Shown here: positions 45,431-53,374 of the stretch, piece by piece
Position numbering within the stretch: the first letter of the stretch is position 1
Layout: the number at the start of each line of letters is the position of its first letter
From: Streptomyces albogriseolus
Lineage (GTDB): Bacteria; Actinomycetota; Actinomycetes; Streptomycetales; Streptomycetaceae
Direction: 5' to 3'
Length of the DNA: 64,000 nucleotides
NCBI GenBank assembly: GCA_014650475.1
Contig: BMVA01000003.1
Span: 372,001 to 436,000 of the forward strand
Notes under the pieces: model-generated
Told to the model about the DNA's origin: nothing
Seen by the model: only the letters and a program-made list of their open reading frames with translations
Databases searched by the model: none
Translations under genes and position numbers: made by a program

Positions 45431-46569
45431 GGCCGCGCTCCTTCCGACTCGGCCTCGGCCGCCAGCTCGGCCCGCAGCTGCTCCCGCTGCTCCAGCAGCT
45501 GGGGCGTGGGCTCGGCGTAGACGTGCGTGAACAGGTCCATGGGGTCGAGCTCCGCGTCCTGGTTCATGCGGGCGCGCAGATCGGCGGCCATGGTCTCGGC
45601 GTCCTGCCGGGCGGTCTCGGCGCCGGCCTCGTCCAGCAGGCCGCGGCCGGTCAGCTCCCGCTCCAGCAGGGCGATGGGGTCGTGCTCCCTCCACGCCTCG
45701 ACCTCGGCGTCGCCGCGGTAGCGGGTCGCGTCGTCGGCGTTGGTGTGGGCGTCCACGCGGTAGGTGATGGCCTCGACCAGGGTCGGGCCGCCGCCCGCGC
45801 GGGCACGGCGTACCGCGTCGGCGAGGACATCGTGCACGGCGGCCGCGTCGTTGCCGTCGACCAGGCGGCCGGGCATCCCGTAGCCCACGGCCTTGTGGGC
45901 CAGCGACGGGGCCACGGTCTGCTTGGCGAGCGGGACGGAGATCGCGAAGCCGTTGTTCTGGACGAGGAAGACGACCGGGGCCTGCCAGACGGCCGCGAAG
46001 TTCAGCGCCTCGTGGAAGTCGCCCTCGCTGGTGCCGCCGTCGCCGACCATGGCGAGCGCGACCACGTCGTCGCCCTTGAGGCGGGCGGCGTGGGCCAGCC
46101 CGACCGCGTGCGGCAGCTGGGTGGCGAGCGGCGTGCTCAGCGGGGCCACCCGGTGCTCGTAGGGGTCGTAGCCGGTGTGCCAGTCGCCGCGCAGCAGGGT
46201 GAGCGCCTCGACCGGGTCCACGCCGCGCGCGACGACCGCGAGGGTGTCGCGGTAGCTCGGGAACAGCCAGTCGCGCTCCTCGAGCACCAGGGCGGCGGCG
46301 ACCTCGCACGCCTCCTGGCCGGTGCTGGAGGGGTACACCGCGAGACGGCCCTGCTTGGTGAGGGCGGTGGCCTGCGCGTTGTAGCGGCGGCCCTTCACCA
46401 GTTCCGCGTACAGCCGGCGCAGCAGTTCCGGGTCGGCCTTCGCCGCCGCCTCCGTGCCGAGCACGCGGTACGGCTCCGCGTCGGGCAGCAGGGGGGCGGG
46501 GTCGGTACGCGGCTGCCAGGCGGGCGGCGGGGTCGGCCGGTAGGCCCCCCGCTGCTCCATGACCGTCAT
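45427..46569 (-). CDS. bkdA: Branched-chain 2-oxoacid dehydrogenase E1 alpha (operon 2)
   Basis: A 380-residue thiamine-diphosphate subunit with MVGDGGTSEGD...NNGFAIS and TYRVDAHTNADDATRYRG. The N-terminus is Pro-rich but lacks the Thr/Lys tail of the operon-1 protein. ATG 46569 has GAGGAGG 7 nt upstream. It is divergent from bkdR, and the 174-bp region between them carries a PaaR-type inverted repeat, a Crp-like dyad and a DnaA-box-like pair. Confidence 0.94.
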   Translation of the reverse strand: MTVMEQRGAYRPTPPPAWQPRTDPAPLLPDAEPYRVLGTEAAAKADPELLRRLYAELVKGRRYNAQATALTKQGRLAVYPSSTGQEACEVAAALVLEERDWLFPSYRDTLAVVARGVDPVEALTLLRGDWHTGYDPYEHRVAPLSTPLATQLPHAVGLAHAARLKGDDVVALAMVGDGGTSEGDFHEALNFAAVWQAPVVFLVQNNGFAISVPLAKQTVAPSLAHKAVGYGMPGRLVDGNDAAAVHDVLADAVRRARAGGGPTLVEAITYRVDAHTNADDATRYRGDAEVEAWREHDPIALLERELTGRGLLDEAGAETARQDAETMAADLRARMNQDAELDPMDLFTHVYAEPTPQLLEQREQLRAELAAEAESEGARP

Positions 46570-46611
46570 GACGGCACCTCCTCGTGGGACGACTGACGGA
46601 GGCGCGGCGTC

Positions 46612-46627
46612 TGTGACGCGCCTCACC
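46612..46627. promoter_or_regulatory. Crp-like dyad before bkdA2
   Basis: TGTGA-N6-TCACC matches 9 of the 10 conserved positions of the TGTGA-N6-TCACA consensus. It lies directly beside the PaaR-type repeat. Streptomyces Crp sites are loose, so this is a weak call. Confidence 0.3.
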
Positions 46628-46628
46628 A

Positions 46629-46642
46629 ACCGATTGTTCGGT
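46629..46642. promoter_or_regulatory. PaaR-type inverted repeat in the bkdA2-bkdR region
   Basis: ACCGATTGTTCGGT has the arms ACCGA/TCGGT and differs at one central base from the repeat found before paaN and paaA. It is 60 bp before bkdA2 and 102 bp before bkdR, within the region where the bkd promoter should lie. Confidence 0.55.
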
Positions 46643-46676
46643 CGTCGGCACATTTTGGCTACGGGTGGCGTCAGGC

Positions 46677-46698
46677 TGTGGACAAACGGTTCTCCACA
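46677..46698. promoter_or_regulatory. DnaA-box-like pair before bkdR
   Basis: TGTGGACAA (a perfect TTGTCCACA on the minus strand) is followed after 4 nt by TTCTCCACA. They lie 45-66 bp before the bkdR start. DnaA boxes of this sequence are the Streptomyces consensus; occupancy is unproven. Confidence 0.45.
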
Positions 46699-46743
46699 CC
46701 GTGGGATGGATGCAGGACGTCCACGGCTGAGAGGTGGGGGCGG

Positions 46744-47244
46744 GTGGCATCTGAACAAATGGCCGAGGGCCGGGAGGGGACGGGGCCGCTGCCGCCGGCG
46801 CGGCCTCTCGACGCGATCGACCAGGACATCCTGCGCATGCTGCAGGCGGACGGCCGCGCGTCGATACGGTCGGTCGCCGAACGGGTGCACGTGTCCCGCG
46901 CGAACGCCTATGCGCGGATCAACCGGCTCGTCGAGGACGGCGTCATCCGGGGTTTCGGCGCCCGCGTCGACCACGAACGCGCCGGTCACGGCACGTCGGC
47001 GTACATCACGCTGAAGATCGTGCAGAACACCTGGCGCACAGTGCGCGAGCAGCTCAGGCAGCTCCCCGGCGCCTCGCACATCGCCCTGGTGGGCGGGGAC
47101 TTCGACGTGCTGCTCCTGGTGCACACGCCGGACAACCGGGCGCTGCGCGAGCTGGTGCTGACGCGCCTCCAGGCCATCCCCGAAGTGCTCAGCACCCGCA
47201 CGCTGCTGGTGTTCGAGGAGGAGGACCTGGAGCCGCAGTGGTGA
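46744..47244 (+). CDS. bkdR: Lrp/AsnC-family regulator, probable BkdR
   Basis: A 166-residue regulator. The AsnC-type helix-turn-helix covers about residues 22-70 (LDAIDQDILRMLQADGRASI, then SRANAYARINRLVEDG), followed by a RAM ligand-binding domain (about 80-160, IALVGGDFDVLLLVHTPDN). It is divergent from the second bkd operon, as BkdR is in other bacteria, so it probably senses branched amino acids and controls that operon. GTG 46744 has GAGGTGGG upstream; a longer reading from 46678 would run through the DnaA-like boxes and is not favoured. Confidence 0.88.
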   Translation: MASEQMAEGREGTGPLPPARPLDAIDQDILRMLQADGRASIRSVAERVHVSRANAYARINRLVEDGVIRGFGARVDHERAGHGTSAYITLKIVQNTWRTVREQLRQLPGASHIALVGGDFDVLLLVHTPDNRALRELVLTRLQAIPEVLSTRTLLVFEEEDLEPQW

Positions 47245-47290
47245 CATCTCCGCCGGCAGCGGGCCGGCCTCCTGCCGCCCGCCGGTCCCT

Positions 47291-47316
47291 CCCCGTCGCG
47301 ACCCGCCCCGACGGGG
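47291..47316. terminator. Hairpin between bkdR and paaR
   Basis: CCCCGTCG (47291-47298) pairs with CGACGGGG (47309-47316) around a 10-nt loop, in the 78-bp gap between convergent genes. Confidence 0.5.
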
Positions 47317-47322
47317 CCCGCG

Positions 47323-47925
47323 TCACCCGCGCCCGTCGCCCGCCTTGCGCAGTCCCCCGAAGGCGAGCCGCGCCACCGCGTCGGCCACCTCGCGCTCGTT
47401 CATGCCGCGTCCGTCCGGCCGGTACCACTCCACGATCGAGTTGATCATGCCGAAGACCAGCCGGGTCACCAGCCGCACCTCTATGTCCTCGCGCACGTCC
47501 CCGTCGGCCGCCGCCGCCTTCAGCAGCTCGGCCACCCGGTGGTCGAACTCGCGCCGCCGCTCCAGCGCCCACCGCTCGGTGTCCGTGTTGCCCCGCACCC
47601 GCAGCAGCAGCGTCACGTACGGCAGCTCGGCTATCAGGACCTCGACCATGCGCCGTACGACGTACTCCAGACGCTCGGCGGGGCGCCCCACGCGCGCGTC
47701 GTCCTCGTCGAGGATCCCGAAGAGACCGTCGAGCGCCCGGCTCACCGCGCGGCGCAGCAGCTCCTCCTTGCCGGCCACATGGTGGTAGATCGACGACTTG
47801 GAGATGCCGGCGGCCTTGGAGAGGTGCTCCATGGACGTGCCGTCGTAGCCGCGTTCGTTGAACACCTGGACCGCCACGGACAGCAGCGTCTCCGGGGTGT
47901 AGGTGTCCCGCTTGACGGTGGTCAT
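47323..47925 (-). CDS. paaR: TetR-family regulator, probable PaaR
   Basis: A 200-residue repressor with a TetR helix-turn-helix at about residues 8-55 (VFNERGYDGTSMEHLSKAAG, then KSSIYHHVAGKEEL) and a helical ligand-binding domain. Its ATG overlaps the paaH stop by 4 nt, so it is co-translated with a phenylacetate gene. Identical ACCGA-N4-TCGGT repeats occur before paaH/paaN and before paaA. It is thus the best candidate for the phenylacetyl-CoA-responsive repressor of the cluster. The symbol is from context; proof of binding is lacking. Confidence 0.8.
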   Translation of the reverse strand: MTTVKRDTYTPETLLSVAVQVFNERGYDGTSMEHLSKAAGISKSSIYHHVAGKEELLRRAVSRALDGLFGILDEDDARVGRPAERLEYVVRRMVEVLIAELPYVTLLLRVRGNTDTERWALERRREFDHRVAELLKAAAADGDVREDIEVRLVTRLVFGMINSIVEWYRPDGRGMNEREVADAVARLAFGGLRKAGDGRG

Positions 47926-49436
47926 GGGGTGTCCTCCCGCTGGTCGGTGGCGCACGCGTACCGGTAGAGCGCGAGGGACGCGCCGTATCGGCCGCACGGG
48001 TCCACCTCGCGCATCTCGTCCAGCAGTGCCCCGGCCCAGCCCCGGCCGAGGCGGCGGCTCCACTCGAACGGTCCGAGGGGGTAGTTCACACCGAGACGCA
48101 TCGCCGTGTCGACGTCCTCCTCCGTGGCGAGGCCTTGGGCGACCGCCTCGACGGCGAGGTCGATGATCCGGGCCACCGTCCGCGCCACGATCATCCCGGG
48201 GACGTCCCCGATGACGCTGACCTTCTTGCCGAGCGCCTGGAACAGCCCGGTGGCCTGCGCGACGGTCGCCGCGGAGGTGTGCGCGGCGTGCGAGAGGGCG
48301 ATGCGCGTGGCCCTGCGGTAGTCCAGCGCCAGGTCGAAATAGACGACGTCGCGGAACTCCGCCGAGATCTGACCGTCGGCCAGGACGAGCTGCCCGCCGC
48401 TCGGCAGCACCAGGCGGGTGCCCTCGTCCTCCTCGGCCTCCCGCACCTCGACGCCCGCCTCGCGGATCAGGTCCAGCAGCTCCGCGGCGGGCCCCAGAGC
48501 GCCCTCGGCGACGACGTACGCGGGCGGCTCGGCGGGCTCGGCGGTGTGCGGCTCGGGGCGCTCCGCGCCCTCCCGGTGGTCGTACCAGCCACGGCCGGTC
48601 TTGCGGCCGAGACGGCCGGACTCGACCAGCCGGCGCTGCGCCAGGGACGGCCGGAAGCGCACGTCCTGGAAGAACGCCTGCCACACCGAGTGCGTCACCG
48701 ACTCGTTGACGTCCTGCCCGATGAGGTCGGTCAGCTCGAAGGCGCCCATCCGGAAGCCGCCGGACTCGCGCAGCACCGCGTCGATGGTGGCCGGGTCCGC
48801 GCCCTGCGTCTCGTACACCGCGAAGGCCTCGGCGTAGAAGGGGCGTGCGACGCGGTTGACGATGAAGCCGGGGGTGTCGGCGCAGGCGACCGGCGTCTTC
48901 CCCCAGGCGCGGGCGGTCTCGTACGCGCGCGTGGCGGAGGCGACGTCGGTGGCGAAGCCGGAGACCACCTCGACCAGCGGCAGCAGCGGCGCCGGGTTGA
49001 AGAAGTGCAGGCCGACGAAGCGGCCGGGGACACGCAGCGCGCCGCCGATCGCGGTGACCGACAGGGACGAGGTGTTGGTGGCGAGGAGGCAGTCGTCGGC
49101 GACGACGTCCTCCAGCGCCCGGAACAGCTCCTGCTTGACGTCGAGGCGCTCCACGACCGCCTCGACGACGAGGGTGCAGCCGGCGAGCCCGGAGAGGTCG
49201 TCGACGGGAGTCAGCCGGGCGCGCGCCGCGTCCCGTTCGTCCGCGGTGAGGCGCTCCTTCTCCACCAGCCGGTCGAGCCGGGAGCCGATCGTGTCGGCGG
49301 CCTTGCGGGCCAGGCCCGGGGCGGCGTCGTAGAGCCGCACGGGATGGCCCGCGACCAGCGCGACCTGGGCGATTCCCTGCCCCATGGTGCCGGTGCCGAC
49401 CACGGCCACGGGACTGCTGAGGTCGAGTGCTGTCAT
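47922..49436 (-). CDS. paaH: 3-Hydroxyacyl-CoA dehydrogenase of the phenylacetate pathway
   Basis: A 504-residue NAD enzyme. The Rossmann motif VVGTGTMGQGIAQ is at about residue 11, the catalytic His lies in FVGLHFFNPAPLLPLVEVV and the following Glu in the same block, and two tandem C-terminal 3HCDH domains follow (first around FIVNRVARPFYAEAF, second near FEWSRRLGRGWAG). It oxidises the hydroxyadipyl-CoA intermediate of phenylacetate breakdown. It is followed by paaR in the same operon and is divergent from paaN, with a shared operator between. Start ATG 49436 has GGGAGG upstream. Confidence 0.9.
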   Translation of the reverse strand: MTALDLSSPVAVVGTGTMGQGIAQVALVAGHPVRLYDAAPGLARKAADTIGSRLDRLVEKERLTADERDAARARLTPVDDLSGLAGCTLVVEAVVERLDVKQELFRALEDVVADDCLLATNTSSLSVTAIGGALRVPGRFVGLHFFNPAPLLPLVEVVSGFATDVASATRAYETARAWGKTPVACADTPGFIVNRVARPFYAEAFAVYETQGADPATIDAVLRESGGFRMGAFELTDLIGQDVNESVTHSVWQAFFQDVRFRPSLAQRRLVESGRLGRKTGRGWYDHREGAERPEPHTAEPAEPPAYVVAEGALGPAAELLDLIREAGVEVREAEEDEGTRLVLPSGGQLVLADGQISAEFRDVVYFDLALDYRRATRIALSHAAHTSAATVAQATGLFQALGKKVSVIGDVPGMIVARTVARIIDLAVEAVAQGLATEEDVDTAMRLGVNYPLGPFEWSRRLGRGWAGALLDEMREVDPCGRYGASLALYRYACATDQREDTP

Positions 49437-49459
49437 GTGCGCGATCCTCCCGCACGGTG

Positions 49460-49468
49460 TTTTCCACA
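49460..49468. promoter_or_regulatory. DnaA-box-like sequence between paaH and paaN
   Basis: TTTTCCACA matches the Streptomyces DnaA box at 8 of 9 positions. It lies 24 bp from the PaaR-type repeat. The call is weak alone; its recurrence next to the other two repeats gives it weight. Confidence 0.35.
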
Positions 49469-49484
49469 GATGCGGCGGACCCCC

Positions 49485-49512
49485 TTGTCCCGACCGATCG
49501 TTCGGTTACTCT
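49485..49512 (+). promoter_or_regulatory. paaN promoter with operator in the spacer
   Basis: TTGTCC (49485-49490), 16 nt, TACTCT (49507-49512). The 14-bp inverted repeat ACCGATCGTTCGGT (49493-49506) fills the spacer between the two boxes, so a bound TetR protein would block polymerase directly. Confidence 0.5.
49493..49506. promoter_or_regulatory. PaaR-type operator between paaH and paaN
   Basis: ACCGATCGTTCGGT. Its exact inverse is at 54469 before paaA. It is shared by the divergent paaH-paaR and paaN transcripts. Confidence 0.7.
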
Positions 49513-49596
49513 AACTCTGACCGCCGTTCCTGACTACGTTTCCGCACAGGTCCAAGAGCTCGACGAAGAGTTCTCCAGACGAGGAGTTGGTCCCGC

Positions 49597-51288
49597 ATGG
49601 CCGCCGAACTCACCGCGCACGAGCTGATCGCCCGCCACCGTCCCACCCTGGACCAGGCCCTGGAAGCGATCCGCACGCGCGCGTACTGGTCGCCCCACCC
49701 CGAGCACCCGAAGGCGTACGGGGAGAACGGCAGCCTGGACATGGCCGCGGGCAAGGCCGCCTTCGACGCCCTGCTCGGCGCCCGCGTCGACCTGGACCAG
49801 CCGGGCACGGACGGCTGGGTGGACGGCGAGACCTCCCCGTACGGCGTAGAGCTGGGCGTCAGCTACCCGCACGCGGACCTGGACGTGCTGCTGCCCGCGA
49901 TGAAGGCCGGGATGCGCGCCTGGCGGGACGCGGGCGCGGAGACCCGGGCGGTCGTCTGCCTGGAGATCCTCAAGCGGATCAGCGACCGGACCATGGAGTT
50001 CGCCCATGCGGTCATGCACACCTCAGGCCAGGCCTTCATGATGGCCTTCCAGGCCGGCGGGCCGCACGCGCAGGACCGCGGCATGGAGGCCGTCGCCTAC
50101 GCGTACGTGGAGCAGGTGCGCACGCCCGACACCGCGGAGTGGACCAAGCCGCAGGGCAAGCGCGACCCGCTCGCCCTCACCAAGCGGTTCGTCCCGGTGC
50201 CGCGCGGCATCGGCCTGGTCATCGGCTGCAACACCTTCCCGACGTGGAACGGCTACCCGGGCCTGTTCGCCTCCCTGGCCACGGGCAACGCGGTCCTGGT
50301 CAAGCCGCACCCGCGCGCGGTGCTGCCGCTCGCGCTCACCGTCCAGGTCGCCCGCCAGGTCCTCGCCGAGGCCGGTTTCGACCCGAACCTGGTGGCGCTG
50401 GCCGCCGAGCGGCCCGGCGAGGGCATCGCCAAGACGCTCGCCACGCGCCCGGAGATCCGGATCATCGACTACACGGGCTCGACGGAGTTCGGCGACTGGC
50501 TGGAGAGCAACGCGCGCCAGGCGCAGGTGTACACGGAGAAGGCCGGCGTCAACACGGTGATCGTGGAGTCGACCGACGACTACAAGGGGATGCTGTCCAA
50601 CCTGGCGTTCTCCCTGTCCCTGTACAGCGGCCAGATGTGCACCACCCCGCAGAACCTGCTGGTCCCCCGCGACGGCATCACCACCGACCAGGGCCCCAAG
50701 TCCTTCGACGAGGTCGCGGCCGACCTGGCCAAGGCGGTCGACGGCCTGCTCGGGGACGACGCCCGCGCGGGCGCCCTGCTCGGCGCGATCGTCAACCCGG
50801 ACGTCAAGGCCCGTCTGGAGGCCGCCGCCGGTCTCGGCGAGGTCGCGCTCGCCTCCCGTGAGATCACCCACCCGGAGTTCCCGGGCGCGGTGGTGCGCAC
50901 GCCGGTGATCGTGAAGCTGGACGGCGCCAAGCCGGACGCCGAGGCCGCCTACATGAGCGAGTGCTTCGGCCCGGTCTCCTTCCTGGTCGCCGTGGACTCG
51001 GCCGCCGACGCGACGGAGCTGCTGCGGCGCACGATCCGCGAGAAGGGCGCGATGACCGTCGGCGCGTACACGACGTCCCCGGAGGTCGAGGAGGCCGTGC
51101 AGGAGGTCTGCCTGGAAGAGGCCGCCCAGCTCTCGCTGAACCTCACCGGCGGGGTCTATGTGAACCAGACGGCCGCCTTCTCCGACTTCCACGGCTCCGG
51201 TGGCAACCCGGCGGCCAACGCGGCCCTGTGCGACGGCGCCTTCGTCGCGGGCCGCTTCCGGGTGATCGAGGTGCGCCGGGAGGCCTGA
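49597..51288 (+). CDS. paaN: Phenylacetic acid degradation aldehyde dehydrogenase PaaN
   Basis: A 563-residue aldehyde dehydrogenase-fold protein: GLVIGCNTFPTWNGYPGLFA (cofactor/substrate region), DYTGSTEFGDWLE and catalytic Cys in SGQMCTTPQN. It lacks the C-terminal MaoC hydratase domain of PaaZ, so it can only do the oxidation step after ring opening; a separate hydratase must open the oxepin-CoA ring. That gene is not in the window. ATG 49597, GAGGAG 10 nt upstream. Single-gene transcript, ending in a hairpin shared with the convergent gene. Confidence 0.92.
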   Translation: MAAELTAHELIARHRPTLDQALEAIRTRAYWSPHPEHPKAYGENGSLDMAAGKAAFDALLGARVDLDQPGTDGWVDGETSPYGVELGVSYPHADLDVLLPAMKAGMRAWRDAGAETRAVVCLEILKRISDRTMEFAHAVMHTSGQAFMMAFQAGGPHAQDRGMEAVAYAYVEQVRTPDTAEWTKPQGKRDPLALTKRFVPVPRGIGLVIGCNTFPTWNGYPGLFASLATGNAVLVKPHPRAVLPLALTVQVARQVLAEAGFDPNLVALAAERPGEGIAKTLATRPEIRIIDYTGSTEFGDWLESNARQAQVYTEKAGVNTVIVESTDDYKGMLSNLAFSLSLYSGQMCTTPQNLLVPRDGITTDQGPKSFDEVAADLAKAVDGLLGDDARAGALLGAIVNPDVKARLEAAAGLGEVALASREITHPEFPGAVVRTPVIVKLDGAKPDAEAAYMSECFGPVSFLVAVDSAADATELLRRTIREKGAMTVGAYTTSPEVEEAVQEVCLEEAAQLSLNLTGGVYVNQTAAFSDFHGSGGNPAANAALCDGAFVAGRFRVIEVRREA

Positions 51289-51300
51289 GCCTCCTCAGGC
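51283..51300. terminator. Hairpin carrying both stop codons of convergent genes
   Basis: GCCTGAG-CCTC-CTCAGGC. The TGA of paaN (51286-51288) lies in the left arm and the TGA of the methyltransferase gene (51297-51295) in the right arm. A 7-bp stem; only 6 bp separate the two genes. Confidence 0.55.
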
Positions 51301-52107
51301 GGGTGCGCCCCCGGTGGCGCTCCAGTGGTACAGCGTCATGGCCACACTGGTCGCGAGGTTGTAGCTGGAGACCTGGGGGCGCATCGGCAGCGCCACCAGA
51401 TGGTCGGCCCGCTCCCGCAGCTCGGCCGTGAGTCCGGTCCGCTCGGAGCCGAAGGCGAGCAGCGCCTCGTCCGGGAGGATCAGGGAGCGGATGTCCTCGC
51501 CCTCCGGGTCCAGCGCGAAGAGCGGCCCGGGCGGCAGCTCGTCCACGCTCAGGCGCTCCACGGCGGTGGCGAAGTGCAGCCCCGCCCCGCCGCGCACCAC
51601 GGTCGGATGCCAGGGGTCCAGCGTCCCGGTGGTGACGACGCCGGTCGCCCCGAAGCCGGCGGCCAGCCGGACCACCGCCCCCGCGTTGCCCAGATTGCGC
51701 GGCTGGTCCAGGACCACCACCGGCGCGGTGCGCGGCGCGTGCGCCAGCTTCGCCAGATTGCCCGCGCGGTCCGGCCGTACGGCGAGCGCCGCGACGGCCG
51801 TGGGATGCGGCCGCGGCACCAGCGAGGCGTACGTCCCGTGCGGCACCTCCGTGAGCAGCGCCGCCAGCGTGTCCCGGACGTCCGCGGCCAGCTCGTCGGC
51901 GAGCGCCAGGGCGGCGGCCCGGTCGGCGGTGACCGCGACGAGCACCTCGGCGCCGAAGCGCACGGCGTGCTTGAGGGCGTGGAAGCCGTCGAGCAGCACC
52001 GCGCCCGGTGCGGCCCGGCGCCACACGGCCACCGGGTCCACGGAGTTCACCGGGTTCACCGGGTTCACCGGGGAAGCGACGGACGGGTCGTGGGCGGGGT
52101 CGGTCAT
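51295..52107 (-). CDS. TrmH/SpoU-family RNA 2'-O-methyltransferase
   Basis: A 270-residue SPOUT methyltransferase with the three family motifs: QPRNLGNAGAVVRLAAGFGA, LLAFGSERTGL and LPMRPQVSSYNLATSVAMTL. It should methylate a ribose in rRNA or tRNA; the target nucleotide is unknown. The N-terminus carries a P-V-N repeat encoded by 9-bp tandem units. It breaks the phenylacetate cluster between paaN and paaA and has no link to that pathway. Confidence 0.9.
   Translation of the reverse strand: MTDPAHDPSVASPVNPVNPVNSVDPVAVWRRAAPGAVLLDGFHALKHAVRFGAEVLVAVTADRAAALALADELAADVRDTLAALLTEVPHGTYASLVPRPHPTAVAALAVRPDRAGNLAKLAHAPRTAPVVVLDQPRNLGNAGAVVRLAAGFGATGVVTTGTLDPWHPTVVRGGAGLHFATAVERLSVDELPPGPLFALDPEGEDIRSLILPDEALLAFGSERTGLTAELRERADHLVALPMRPQVSSYNLATSVAMTLYHWSATGGAPA
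52031..52073 (-). repeat. 9-bp tandem units in the methyltransferase gene
   Basis: About 4.5 units of ACCGGGTTC-type sequence (plus strand), two of them identical, encode the V-N-P repeat near the N-terminus. They are in frame and probably variable. Confidence 0.7.
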
Positions 52108-52117
52108 GCCGAGCAGC

Positions 52118-53374
52118 CTACGTGCGCGGGCCGGGCACCCTGCCGGTCACCGGGGCGGCCTCCGCCGGAGCCACGGCGGGCGGACCGGCGGGCGCACCGT
52201 CCGGGCGCCGCCGCGGCGGAACGGGGGCCGCCTCCCCGCGCGGCCGCAGCCGCTCCCGCGCGCGTGCCGCCAGGCGGCCGGTCCGGCGCAGGAAGGACGT
52301 GGGGAGGAAGACCGCGTCGGCCGCGATCATCGCCAGGGAGAAGAAGGGCAGTCCGAGCACCACGGCGATCACCGCGTGCTCCAGGATCATGAAGCTCAGC
52401 AGGACGTTCTTGACCCGCCGGTTGAACAGCGTGAACGGGAAGGCGACCTGCACCACGACGGTCACATAGGTCACCAGCATCACCAGGGTGCCGCTCGCGG
52501 TGAGCAGCTCCGCCAGCGACGGCCAGGGGGAGAAGTACTCCAGGTGCAGCGGGTAGTGGACCGCGGTCCCGTCCTGCCAGCGCGAGCCCTGGACCTTGTA
52601 CCAGCCCGCCGTGGCGTAGATCAGGCACGCCTCCGCCATGATCACCAGCAGCGCGCCGTTGTGCACGACGTTCGCGACGACGTCCAGCAGGATGCGCGGC
52701 TGGTCCGTCCTCGCCAGGCGCCCGGCCAGCCACCACACCGCCTGCCCGAGCCACACCGCCCACAGCAGCGCGGGTATGAACCAGTCGCCGTCCGTCCGGC
52801 CCGCCAGCGACCCCAGGAGCAGGACCAAGCCGAGGACCGCCCACAGCGCGGGGCCCACCCGGTCGCGCGTCCGCTCCCCCCGCGCGCGTGCCTGCTCGGC
52901 CCGGCGCGCGCGCCGCGCGTCCAGGGACCAGACCTGGCCGCAGCGGGTGAAGACCAGATAGACGGCCATGATGTGCAGGACGTTGTCGCCGCCGTCGCCC
53001 ATGAAGACGCTGCGGTTCTGCAGGGTGAGGACGCCGACCATGAACAGCGCCGCCATGGTGCGGGTGCGCCAGCCGAGCAGGAGCAGAAGGCTGAACAGCA
53101 CGGCCAGCGCGTAGACCGCCTCGAACCAGACCTGGCTGTCCGACCAGAGCAGCACGGTGAAGGCGTCGTTCGACCCGACCAGCTGGGCGGCGAGGTCCCA
53201 GGACCAGGGGCTGTCCGGGCCGTAGAGCTCCTGCCGGTGGGGGTACTCCCGCAGCAGGAACAGCAGCCAGGTGAGGCCGAAGCCGATGCGCAGCACGGCT
53301 GTCTGGTAGGGGGCGAGAGCGGAGTCGGCGACCCGGGCGATCGCCCGGGAGACCGCCATCGACGGGCGGTTCAT
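52118..53374 (-). CDS. HTTM-domain membrane protein
   Basis: A 418-residue protein with a horizontally transferred transmembrane (HTTM) domain, the membrane part of vitamin K-dependent gamma-carboxylases and of SdpB proteins. Several membrane helices include FGLTWLLFLLREYPHRQELYG, the conserved loop QNRSVFMGDGGDNVLH, and YATAGWYKVQGSRWQDGTAVHYP. A basic Pro/Ala-rich cytosolic tail ends it. Its ATG overlaps the stop of the upstream DUF5819 gene by 4 nt, so the two act together. The activity of bacterial HTTM proteins is largely unknown. Confidence 0.85.
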   Translation of the reverse strand: MNRPSMAVSRAIARVADSALAPYQTAVLRIGFGLTWLLFLLREYPHRQELYGPDSPWSWDLAAQLVGSNDAFTVLLWSDSQVWFEAVYALAVLFSLLLLLGWRTRTMAALFMVGVLTLQNRSVFMGDGGDNVLHIMAVYLVFTRCGQVWSLDARRARRAEQARARGERTRDRVGPALWAVLGLVLLLGSLAGRTDGDWFIPALLWAVWLGQAVWWLAGRLARTDQPRILLDVVANVVHNGALLVIMAEACLIYATAGWYKVQGSRWQDGTAVHYPLHLEYFSPWPSLAELLTASGTLVMLVTYVTVVVQVAFPFTLFNRRVKNVLLSFMILEHAVIAVVLGLPFFSLAMIAADAVFLPTSFLRRTGRLAARARERLRPRGEAAPVPPRRRPDGAPAGPPAVAPAEAAPVTGRVPGPRT

